From an uncultured bacterium (lineage in GTDB: Bacteria; Cyanobacteriota; Vampirovibrionia; Gastranaerophilales; Gastranaerophilaceae): a DNA stretch of 23,464 nucleotides. The DNA lies in the NCBI GenBank assembly GCA_900549855.1, contig URPS01000037.1:1-23464 (forward strand), read 5' to 3'. The notes under the pieces were generated by a model. The model searched no databases and was not told the DNA's origin. It was given only the letters and a program-made list of their open reading frames with translations. How positions within the stretch are numbered: position 1 is the stretch's first letter; every line of letters begins with the position of its first letter. Made by a program: the position numbers and the translations under genes. Shown in pieces: positions 6,615-13,714 of this stretch.

Positions 6615-8000
6615 ATGGACACAGTAAACAACAAAACATTAGAAAAACTTAAATATGAACTTGTGCGAGATGGAGTCGTTTCCTACGAAACATTAGAAAA
6701 AGCTGAAGAACTTGCAAATGTTCAAAGGATTAATATCGGTCAAGCACTGATTAATTCAGGAATTTTGGAAGAAAGTACGCTTTTGAAGTTTTTGGAATCA
6801 AAGCTTCACATTCCTTGTGTTAATCTTGAAGATTATGAACCGGATCCAAAATGTTTTAAGTTTGTAACTTTTGCTGATGCCAGACGTTATAGAATTATTC
6901 CTCTGTTTAAGATTGAAGATGTTTTGACGGTTGCAATGGCTGATCCTCTTGATTTGTTTGCGATTGATAAAATTATTGAAACAGCAGAATGTTCTATCGA
7001 ACCTGTTATTGCGACAGAAACAAGTATCATGAAAAAGATTGATGAATACTATAAAGTCGCAGATACTGTTGATAGTATAACTTTAACTTCTGAAGAAGAT
7101 GATGATTTTGATTGGACAGAAGAACTTCATAAGGAAGAAGCCGGTGAAGAACATATCCAGCACGTAATCAGAGCAATTCTTAAGCAAGCAATTATAGAAG
7201 ATGTACATGAATTAAATTTTGAGCAAGTTGAAGAAGGACTGAAAGTTGTTTTCAAGAAAAATGGAGAGCCATTTGATAAAGGTACTGTTCCGGCTATTTT
7301 AAACTCAGCTTTTGTTTCTAAATTGAAAACTCTATCAAATCTGGATGCTACAGTTTGCGAAATTCCACAGCTCGGCAAATTATGTTTTAAAGTCGAAAAT
7401 ACAATGTTAATTGCATCTGTTTCATCTTTCCCAACTATTATGGGCGAAAGAATTTCGCTCAAAATTTACAAACCACCTATGAGTTTGGACAAAATTATTA
7501 CAGACGAAAAACAAAGAAGTATTATTACTCACGCTTTAAATAACCCTGGGATTATTCTTGTTTGCGGCTCACCTTTGAGTGGAAAAACACATTTGATATA
7601 TTCACTTCTTGTAGAGGCTGCAAAATCACAAAAAAATATCATGACGATTGAATCAATCGCTAAATATGAACTCAAAGGAGTTAATCAGTGCGAATTGAAC
7701 GAAAATATCGGGTTCAATATGGATAAAGCGCTTAGATATGTAGAATTCCAATCACCTGATACTGTTTATTTAGAAGGTGTTAAGACTCGTGATGCTTTTG
7801 AATTTCTATCAGAATTGTTTTATAGCGATAAAACTGTTATTACTGAATTTATGGCTAATAATATGACAGATTTAAGACAAAAATTAGCGTTTGAAGATTT
7901 TCAATCATTTAAAACTTTGATTTCTTGTTTAATATTTATCCACTCTCGTGATAGCGTAGAAGTATTTGATAAAGAAACTTTGCAAAAATATTTGGCTTAG
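6615..8000 (+). CDS. Degenerate GspE/PilB-like ATPase with N-terminal MshEN-type domain
   Basis: A 461-residue protein with type II secretion / type IV pilus motor architecture. The N-terminal domain (about 1-145) resembles MshEN: NIGQALINSG followed by ESTLLKFLESKLHIP, then VLTVAMADPLDLFAIDKI. The C-terminal half matches the GspE core with Walker A GSPLSGKT (318-325). The other motor motifs are eroded: the Asp box usually read as IEDPVEY is IESIAKYE, the Walker B region is TVYLEGVKTRDA, the His box is VITEFMANN, and the zinc tetracysteine is absent. It probably does not power assembly and may be a regulatory paralogue. ATG 6615 is chosen because the earlier in-frame ATG at 6567 would translate the hairpin repeat. 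No pilus genes are adjacent; its upstream neighbours are a kinase and receiver. Confidence 0.75.
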   Translation: MDTVNNKTLEKLKYELVRDGVVSYETLEKAEELANVQRINIGQALINSGILEESTLLKFLESKLHIPCVNLEDYEPDPKCFKFVTFADARRYRIIPLFKIEDVLTVAMADPLDLFAIDKIIETAECSIEPVIATETSIMKKIDEYYKVADTVDSITLTSEEDDDFDWTEELHKEEAGEEHIQHVIRAILKQAIIEDVHELNFEQVEEGLKVVFKKNGEPFDKGTVPAILNSAFVSKLKTLSNLDATVCEIPQLGKLCFKVENTMLIASVSSFPTIMGERISLKIYKPPMSLDKIITDEKQRSIITHALNNPGIILVCGSPLSGKTHLIYSLLVEAAKSQKNIMTIESIAKYELKGVNQCELNENIGFNMDKALRYVEFQSPDTVYLEGVKTRDAFEFLSELFYSDKTVITEFMANNMTDLRQKLAFEDFQSFKTLISCLIFIHSRDSVEVFDKETLQKYLA

Positions 8001-8015
8001 AACTAATTGTTATAT

Positions 8016-8044
8016 TTGACATGTTAGGTCTTATAAATTACTAT
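8016..8044 (+). promoter_or_regulatory. Consensus sigma70-type promoter of the small-peptide locus 1
   Basis: TTGACA (8016-8021), a 17-base spacer and TACTAT (8039-8044) form one of the two best promoters in the window. Transcription is predicted from about 8050, at the base of the first leader hairpin, giving a 100-base 5' leader. Confidence 0.7.
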
Positions 8045-8051
8045 TATATGG

Positions 8052-8146
8052 TAACGGTAGGACAAATGCCCTACTGTTATAGGGGAAGGTACAACTTACC
8101 ACTTCCAACACACGAGTACTAAGGTTATTGGTTGGAAAGGAGGTAA
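8052..8146 (+). promoter_or_regulatory. Structured leader able to hide the Shine-Dalgarno of the small peptide
   Basis: Hairpin 1 pairs TAACGGTAGG (8052-8061) with CCTACTGTTA (8070-8079). Hairpin 2 pairs GGAA/GGTA (8084-8091) with TACC/TTCC (8097-8106), with a two-base bulge. Alternatively TTACC (8096-8100) plus TTCCAAC (8103-8109) can pair with GGTAA (8142-8146) plus GTTGGAA (8131-8137), covering part of the ribosome binding site. The last two pairings use the same bases and exclude each other, as in a two-state RNA switch. No known riboswitch class is recognised. Confidence 0.45.
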
Positions 8147-8151
8147 TGCCT

Positions 8152-8223
8152 ATGCTTAACAAAATAATAATGCTATTACTAGCATTTGCAATTGTAGTAA
8201 TAGCACTAAAGTTAAACGTATAG
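8152..8223 (+). CDS. 23-residue hydrophobic peptide, locus 1
   Basis: A 23-codon frame starts at ATG 8152, eight bases after AAAGGAGG (8136-8143), the strongest Shine-Dalgarno in the window. The peptide begins MLNKIIMLLLAF, has a hydrophobic core of about 16 residues and ends LKLNV, so it has lysines at both ends, like a minimal single-pass membrane peptide. Another ATG at 8146 is too close to the Shine-Dalgarno. It has its own promoter, structured leader and terminator, so it is a separate transcription unit. Size and composition resemble type I toxins such as Ibs or TisB, but no antisense RNA is proven. A leader peptide or small membrane regulator is also possible. A second locus at 16268-16339 has the same length and the same 15-base Shine-Dalgarno region. 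Confidence 0.6.
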   Translation: MLNKIIMLLLAFAIVVIALKLNV

Positions 8224-8233
8224 GGTACTAAGT

Positions 8234-8275
8234 GAAGCTCTCAACATTTTCTTTGGCGAGACTGTTGGGGGCTTC
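8234..8275 (+). terminator. Stem-loop terminator of small-peptide locus 1
   Basis: GAAGCTCTCAACA (8234-8246) pairs with TGTTGGGGGCTTC (8263-8275) as a 13-pair stem including two G-U pairs, followed by CCCCTATGTCTATATTATTT. A competing small hairpin GGGGG-CTT-CCCCC is also possible at the 3' end. CTTCCCCCTAT (8272-8282) can pair with ATAGGGGAAG in the leader (8079-8088) with one bulge. Confidence 0.6.
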
Positions 8276-8353
8276 CCCCTATGTCTATATTATTTACTAT
8301 TTTCTATTATTTGTCAATTGACAGTTCTCGTTTAATCAAATTAATATAGTTTT

Positions 8354-8803
8354 TTATCTAAATTCATTAGGTTGGAATTTTGTGAAGTTGTTCAAATATC
8401 CGCCAATTGGGAGCATTGTATCAGTTCTGTCATACATTTCTTGAGGCATCATTCTTGCTTTTTCTTGAGCTTCAATTCTTGCATTATAATCGCTGTTTTC
8501 TTGGTATTGTTTAACTTTCAATTGCTGATAGCAACCTAATTTTTGGTCAGCATCATTCATTGCACGACATTCTTGTATACCGTTTTCAAATTCTACTCTT
8601 CTTTTATACCAATAAGAAGATGTTTCATTAAATTTGCCTAAGCCTTTTGGTTCCGGCGCATCAATAAAGTTTGATGGAACAAAATCTTTCCATTGAGGTT
8701 CGTTGATTCCGTCAAGTTGAACAGTTTCTTCTGCAATTGTAGCAGAAAACGGAAGGACTAAAGCTAATAATATAAAAGTTTTTAGAGCAAGAATCTTTTT
8801 CAT
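8354..8803 (-). CDS. Small secreted/periplasmic protein of unknown function (149 aa)
   Basis: Residues 1-24 form a classical signal peptide: MKKI, a hydrophobic core ILLALVLPFSA, and a likely cleavage site at ATIA/EE. The mature part is about 125 hydrophilic residues with two cysteines 12 residues apart that could form a disulphide, and a region rich in Glu, Gln and Arg that looks helical. I do not recognise a family. ATG at 8803 is preferred to the TTG at 8806 because GGGG and the signal-peptide pattern fit it, and a TATAAT box (plus 8824-8829) lies 20 bases upstream, so the gene can be expressed separately from the kinase gene that ends 32 bases before it. It could be an accessory of that kinase system, but nothing in the sequence shows this. 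Confidence 0.7.
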   Translation of the reverse strand: MKKILALKTFILLALVLPFSATIAEETVQLDGINEPQWKDFVPSNFIDAPEPKGLGKFNETSSYWYKRRVEFENGIQECRAMNDADQKLGCYQQLKVKQYQENSDYNARIEAQEKARMMPQEMYDRTDTMLPIGGYLNNFTKFQPNEFR

Positions 8804-8835
8804 CAAATTTCCCCTTTTTCTAAATTATATCATAT

Positions 8836-10509
8836 CTATCTAAAATCAGCTATATGCAAGAATACCTTTACACAAAATCCGCATTTTTCATTTGAATATA
8901 ATCTGATTTCACCATTCATTGCTTCAACCAAGCCTTTAACAATAAATAGTCCAAGTCCTGTTCCTCTGGTTGTTCTGGTAGTAGAGTCATCCACACGTGT
9001 AAATTTGTCAAACAATGTTTTCAACTTTTCTCTTGGAATCACATCATAATCATTCTGGACGCTCACAACAAGCATATCCTCTCTAATCTCGTAATCTAAT
9101 GTTATTGGAGAATTTTCTTTAGAATACTTAATCGCATTTTCGATAAGGTTTACAAAAACTTGTTCAATTCTATCATTGTCAGCCAAAACTTCTATATTGC
9201 AATCTTCAAGATTGTTGATAATTTCTTTGTGTGCATCATTTTTAATAAGTAAAATAGAGTTTTCAATAACAGTATTAATCGGAATGTTTGTTATATTTAC
9301 ATTTAATCTCGCACCTTCAATATCAGGAATAACAAGCAAATCCTCAATCATCCTCTTCAATCTTTCTGATTGTTTTTTGATAATTTTTAAAGATTTTTGC
9401 TTTGTAGCTTCGTCAATTTGAATATCTTGTCTAAGAAGTCTTGAAGTATACCCCAAAATGCTTGTCAAAGGTGTTCTAAATTCGTGACTCACAGTATCAA
9501 TCATATTTGAGCGGAATTCGTTAACCTGTTTTAATTCTTTGTTCTTCTTTTTTAGTTGAATATATGATTTATGGATTTGATTAACCATTCTGTTAAATTC
9601 AGTCCCTAAAAACACAATTTCAAACGGAGTAAATATATTTGTCAGTAATCTTATTCTGCGTTCATAGTTTCCTTTTGATATCGCAATAATTGCCTTGAAA
9701 AGCTGACGAATATTGATATACAGATATGATGTATATAAGCCTACAACAAAGAACACCGTAAGCATGGTGAGCAGTATTGAAACAATGATTTTATCACGAT
9801 TATAGTCAATAGCATGTTTTGTCACAGCTTTTGTCGTGTTAACAATAATCAAAATGTCCGGATTAGTTTTCTTTAAATAAACAAGCGGTTGGTTTTTAGT
9901 ATCACCATAAACCTCAGCTTTATTCTCAATAAGTTTTTTCGGCAATTGAGAAATGCTCTTATTGTACCCCTCATTTGTGTAGTTACTTGAGGCAACTAAA
10001 TTATTATCTACAATTACATAAATTTGTCGTTTATCATCGTTCAAAGTTTTGAACAGATTTTTTTTCAAGCTGGTTAAATCCAATACTGCTACTAATATCC
10101 TGCCATCTTTAAGCGGACGACTGAATACTGCATAATCGTCTTCAATGCTATAAACTTTGTATTTTTCAAGTTGGTCATCTTTAACAACAGTAAGTTCTTT
10201 GTAAAAAGGTAATTCCTTTAATAAAGAATCTAGGTATTTTTGTTCTTGTTCAGGAGATTTATAGTATTCTAAAGTCGTGATTATTTGAGCAAGTTCATTA
10301 TTAATTGAATGTTCGAAAACATCAATTTCTTCAGATACTGTATTTGCAATCATACTGGCGGCAGAACGTAATTGCGCTCTGTTCGATTGTTGGTTAATGT
10401 TGCTGATAATAATACCGCTCACAGTCATGGGAATAAGTACCGCAAAAAATATTACGATAATTATTTGTTCTGCTATTTTTAATCTTCTTTTGCTAAAAAA
10501 TTGTACCAC
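8836..10509 (-). CDS. Membrane sensor histidine kinase (557 aa)
   Basis: Topology: a short cytoplasmic N-terminus, TM1 (about 14-36), an extracytoplasmic sensor region of about 200 residues, TM2 (about 241-262), a HAMP-like linker (to about 312), HisKA with SHEFRTPLTSILGY (His342), and HATPase_c with NDRIEQVFVNLIENAIKY and RGTGLGLFIVKGL. The G1 box is unusual: VQNDYDVIPRE stands where DxGxGI is expected, so ATP binding may be altered. The start is GTG 10509; an in-frame TAA immediately precedes it, so no longer form exists. The response regulator gene ends 46 bases upstream on the same strand, and the pair most likely forms a two-component system. The sensed signal is unknown. Confidence 0.9.
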   Translation of the reverse strand: MVQFFSKRRLKIAEQIIIVIFFAVLIPMTVSGIIISNINQQSNRAQLRSAASMIANTVSEEIDVFEHSINNELAQIITTLEYYKSPEQEQKYLDSLLKELPFYKELTVVKDDQLEKYKVYSIEDDYAVFSRPLKDGRILVAVLDLTSLKKNLFKTLNDDKRQIYVIVDNNLVASSNYTNEGYNKSISQLPKKLIENKAEVYGDTKNQPLVYLKKTNPDILIIVNTTKAVTKHAIDYNRDKIIVSILLTMLTVFFVVGLYTSYLYINIRQLFKAIIAISKGNYERRIRLLTNIFTPFEIVFLGTEFNRMVNQIHKSYIQLKKKNKELKQVNEFRSNMIDTVSHEFRTPLTSILGYTSRLLRQDIQIDEATKQKSLKIIKKQSERLKRMIEDLLVIPDIEGARLNVNITNIPINTVIENSILLIKNDAHKEIINNLEDCNIEVLADNDRIEQVFVNLIENAIKYSKENSPITLDYEIREDMLVVSVQNDYDVIPREKLKTLFDKFTRVDDSTTRTTRGTGLGLFIVKGLVEAMNGEIRLYSNEKCGFCVKVFLHIADFR

Positions 10510-10555
10510 TTATGTTTCACACTTGTTTTATAATTTTAAAATTATATTATTTGTA

Positions 10556-11266
10556 TCATTCTTCCCCAAAAGGAGTTAATTTATATCCAACATTTGTTAC
10601 AGTATGTAAGTATTTTGGTTTTTTAGAATCCGGTTCTATCTTGTTTCTTAAAGCCCCAACATGAACTCTTAACATCCTTACATCCTCATCACTACTGTAG
10701 CCCCAAACCTCTTCCAGCAATGTTGCAAGTGTTACCGGCTTATTAAAATGCTGCATTAAACAATACAGAATTTCAAATTCTGTAGGTGTAAGTTTCATCC
10801 TTTTGTTAAGAATAATTGTTTCTAAAGTATCAGGCAGAATTTCTATCTCTCCAACTTCTAATATTTCATTAGAAGTCAAAGTTTCTTCTTGAGGCTGATT
10901 GCGTCTTAACAAAACACGAATTCTTAGTAGAACTTCTTGTATATCAAATGGTTTTACCAAATAATCATCTGCGCCACTATCAAAACCACTTGTCTTATCG
11001 CCGATTGTTCCTTTTGCAGTTAGCATTAAGATTGGAACATTAATTTTTGCCTGACGTATATTTTTGCAAACGTCAAAACCGTTCATTTTTGGCATCATTA
11101 CATCAAGCAAAATTAAATCATATTTGTTATTGAGAGCTTTGTTTAAACCTTCCATTCCGTCAGATGCGGTGTCAACAAAATAACCGCTTGATGAAATATC
11201 GAATTCCAACAAATCTCTGATTTCTGTATCGTCGTCAACTATTAATATTCTTTTCTTTTCAAGCAT
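10556..11266 (-). CDS. OmpR/PhoB-family response regulator (236 aa)
   Basis: A receiver domain (about 1-118: DDD at 11-13, acceptor Asp55 in LILLDVMMP, Lys104 in LVKPF) is joined to a winged-helix DNA-binding domain (about 140-233: LTPTEFEILYCLMQH, VWGYSSDEDVRMLRVHVGALRNKIE, VTNVGYKL). It is expected to regulate transcription when phosphorylated by the kinase encoded just downstream. The start at 11266 is chosen because GGAAGG lies five bases upstream and the receiver strand begins there; a longer frame to 11323 would lie entirely within tsaB. Only two bases separate it from the tsaB stop, so it belongs to the same operon. Confidence 0.93.
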   Translation of the reverse strand: MLEKKRILIVDDDTEIRDLLEFDISSSGYFVDTASDGMEGLNKALNNKYDLILLDVMMPKMNGFDVCKNIRQAKINVPILMLTAKGTIGDKTSGFDSGADDYLVKPFDIQEVLLRIRVLLRRNQPQEETLTSNEILEVGEIEILPDTLETIILNKRMKLTPTEFEILYCLMQHFNKPVTLATLLEEVWGYSSDEDVRMLRVHVGALRNKIEPDSKKPKYLHTVTNVGYKLTPFGEE

Positions 11267-11268
11267 AA

Positions 11269-11883
11269 TTACCTTCCAAATACAGGTGGCGGCTGAATAT
11301 ATAGAGGTTTCAGCTTTCTCCAATTTGTTTCATTTTTAGTTAAACCGATTTTTGCAAGAATTTCACCAATTGGATAATCTCCTTGTTGATATGAAATTGC
11401 GCTTTCGGCATTTTGAGCCAATCTTTCTAACAAACTATCATCGGTAATGACTTTTCTGCCTTTTACAAGTTCGTCAACTTTTTCCAATTCTACTGCACCT
11501 AGAATTTCTCCGTCAAAAACATAAGCTTTGTTTTTTCTTGCATCCAATGCCACCAAATCTTGACCACCAAGGATTTTAGATAAAATTTCAAGTGATGAAA
11601 CTCCAACAGCTTTGATATCAAGCTGTTGCGCCAAAACTCTTGCTACAGTTGTGCAAGCTCTGATTCCAGTAAAACTTCCGGGACCAATATCTGTTACAAT
11701 CATATTAATATCTTTTGGAGTCATATTTTGACTCTTCAAAACACTTACAATTGTTGATATTAAATATGCAGAATGATAATTTTTGCCGTCCGACAAAATC
11801 GTTTCACTCTTGAGTATTTTTTCATCTTCTGCAAGTGTTATGTATGTTTTATCTAGGCATGTGTCAAAAGCCAATATTTTCAA
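11269..11883 (-). CDS. tsaB: tRNA threonylcarbamoyladenosine biosynthesis protein TsaB
   Basis: TsaB is the non-catalytic partner of TsaD in forming N6-threonylcarbamoyladenosine at position 37 of ANN-decoding tRNAs. Visible features are the ASKHA-type N-terminus MKILAFDTCLDKTYITL, HSAYL, and the signature IGPGSFTGIR (residues 66-75). Length, 204 residues, is at the short end of the family, which is about 220-230. The C-terminus LYIQPPPVFGR resembles the usual proline-containing end. It overlaps tsaE by four bases (ATGA), indicating coupled translation. tsaD is not in the window. Confidence 0.93.
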   Translation of the reverse strand: MKILAFDTCLDKTYITLAEDEKILKSETILSDGKNYHSAYLISTIVSVLKSQNMTPKDINMIVTDIGPGSFTGIRACTTVARVLAQQLDIKAVGVSSLEILSKILGGQDLVALDARKNKAYVFDGEILGAVELEKVDELVKGRKVITDDSLLERLAQNAESAISYQQGDYPIGEILAKIGLTKNETNWRKLKPLYIQPPPVFGR

Positions 11884-12344
11884 TTTTTCAATCCTTCTAT
11901 AACTTTTTTATCTTTTTCGCCAACAGCTTTGAATTCATAAATTCTGCTATCGTCATTGTCGTACGTTACATTAATTTCAATTCTTTCAAACGGAAGTTCA
12001 CCTTGAGAAAATTCAGCCCATTCTACAAAAGTAATTTTTCTGCCGGTTGAATATTCTCTAAGTTCGTCTGTAATAGTTTTTATACCGGTGTTTTCAAGTC
12101 TATATAAATCAAAATGATAAACCGGAATTGAAGCACTATGATATTCGTTTAGAATAACAAAACTAGGACTTGTAACTTTTTCTTTGATTCCGAGAGCTTC
12201 TGCAACAAGCTTTACAAATGCGGTTTTGCCGGCACCAATTTCGCCAAATAAATTAACAAAACAGCCTTCATCTTTAACAAGGTTTGCAAATTTGTAAGCT
12301 AGTTTTTTAGTATCTTCTAGTGTTTTACATTTTTCTCTATACAT
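11880..12344 (-). CDS. tsaE: tRNA threonylcarbamoyladenosine biosynthesis ATPase TsaE
   Basis: TsaE is the P-loop ATPase that drives turnover of the TsaB-TsaD complex in t6A synthesis. The Walker A motif is GEIGAGKT (residues 34-41). The family signature VTSPSFVILNEY (57-68) and the HFDLYRLE and VEWAE motifs are present. Length (154) is normal. It overlaps the diguanylate cyclase gene upstream by 28 bases and tsaB downstream by four, so all are translated from one message. Confidence 0.95.
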   Translation of the reverse strand: MYREKCKTLEDTKKLAYKFANLVKDEGCFVNLFGEIGAGKTAFVKLVAEALGIKEKVTSPSFVILNEYHSASIPVYHFDLYRLENTGIKTITDELREYSTGRKITFVEWAEFSQGELPFERIEINVTYDNDDSRIYEFKAVGEKDKKVIEGLKN

Positions 12345-13714
12345 ACCCTGTTCCTTCCGCTTTCTTTTGCTTCGTACAATGCTTTATCTGCATTTTTGAA
12401 GAGTTCCTCTCCGGTAAGAGTTGGCTCAAACTCTGCCAAACCCATACTTATTGTCACATTTATATTTTTTTTGTCAATAGGAATTGAAGCTTCTTCAACA
12501 GCTTTTCTTAAACGTTCACCAACAATTTGTGCTTCTTCGATATGAGTATAAGGCAAAAGTACTGCAAACTCTTCCCCACCGTATCGTGCCGGAATATCAG
12601 ATTCTCTTAAGTGTTCTTTAATAATTGAAGCAACCGTACGCAAAACCGTATCGCCACTTGCGTGCCCATATGTATCATTGACTTTTTTAAAGAAGTCAAT
12701 ATCAATCATCATTGCGCACAAAGGATTTTTCTGACGTTTTGTCGTTGCAATTTCTTGTTTTAAACGTGTTTCAAACTGACGTCTGTTATTCAAATTTGTT
12801 AATGCATCTAATGTCGCATATTGCAAAACTTTAGAATATGTATTTGCTCTATTTATCGTAATTGCAGACTGAGTAGTAAGTTGTTCCAGATAACTGATAT
12901 CACGTTTAGAAAGTTTGTCTAATGTACTTCTCGCTACAATACATCCACTGATTTCACCCTCTGTAAGAAGAGGAAATGCGCCGATTTTATCGTTATTCGT
13001 TAAGATATAATTGTCTTTTGGATTTAATTGTTTAAGAGCTTCGTAAATTCTTTCATCTTTGCAAGCCTTTGGCCAAACGAGTTTGAATTCATCGCCTTGT
13101 TTTAAGAAAACATAAATCAAATGGTCGGATATAAATCTGTCAAGCATTTCACCAATCAAAGGTACGATATAATTTAATTCATATTGTGTTTCAATGATTT
13201 TAGCAATATTTTTCATAGAATCATGAAAATCTACGTTAATTTTTGATTGCTCGTTTAATACAATATTTTGTAATTTTAAAGAAATTTGTGAACCAAAAAT
13301 CTTCATCATAAACAAAAATTCTGTATCAATGAAACTTTCTTCTTCAAATTCAATTTCAATAACTCCAAATTCGCTACCTGATTTCAAAATTGGAATGTAC
13401 AAAGATTTAATTCCAAAAGTTATTTCGCCTATCACAGATGGAAGTTTGAAAGCTTTAGAATTTATTATAAAATCTTCGCCTTTGATTTTGTCGAAAATAT
13501 TGTAAATTTCAGATTCGTCTTCTATGACGCTCCAATCGGCAACACAATTCCTTATTGTTCCTGTAACACTATCAAATACATATAAAGAAAGTGCTTTAAC
13601 AGGTGCAATTTCCTTCAACAAATTCTCTATCTGGTTGGCAAGACCACAAGTGTCTATGTCTTTTTCAAGTAAATTTGCAACTTTTATCAAAAAATGAAAA
13701 TTCTTATTATTCAT
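12317..13714 (-). CDS. Diguanylate cyclase with GAF-like sensor domains
   Basis: A 465-residue soluble protein. The first 295 residues fit two GAF-like domains (about 1-150 and 165-290), and the C-terminal 165 residues are a full GGDEF domain. The active-site motif is GGEEF (379-383), preceded by MMIDIDFFKKVNDTYGHASGD, with an inhibitory-site RxxD (RESD, 370-373) five residues before it. This predicts an active, product-inhibited cyclase making c-di-GMP from two GTP. No EAL or HD-GYP domain is present. The start codon shares one base with the stop of the TPR gene (TAATG). The ligand of the GAF domains is unknown. Confidence 0.92.
   Translation of the reverse strand: MNNKNFHFLIKVANLLEKDIDTCGLANQIENLLKEIAPVKALSLYVFDSVTGTIRNCVADWSVIEDESEIYNIFDKIKGEDFIINSKAFKLPSVIGEITFGIKSLYIPILKSGSEFGVIEIEFEEESFIDTEFLFMMKIFGSQISLKLQNIVLNEQSKINVDFHDSMKNIAKIIETQYELNYIVPLIGEMLDRFISDHLIYVFLKQGDEFKLVWPKACKDERIYEALKQLNPKDNYILTNNDKIGAFPLLTEGEISGCIVARSTLDKLSKRDISYLEQLTTQSAITINRANTYSKVLQYATLDALTNLNNRRQFETRLKQEIATTKRQKNPLCAMMIDIDFFKKVNDTYGHASGDTVLRTVASIIKEHLRESDIPARYGGEEFAVLLPYTHIEEAQIVGERLRKAVEEASIPIDKKNINVTISMGLAEFEPTLTGEELFKNADKALYEAKESGRNRVCIEKNVKH

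Noticed and set aside
8001..8285. A known riboswitch, 6S RNA or tmRNA at peptide locus 1.
   Set aside because: None of the conserved sequence blocks of those RNAs could be recognised; the unit carries its own strong ribosome binding site and frame.
11267..11323. A longer N-terminus for the OmpR-type regulator.
   Set aside because: It would overlap tsaB, and GGAAGG sits at the right distance from the ATG at 11266, where the receiver fold begins.
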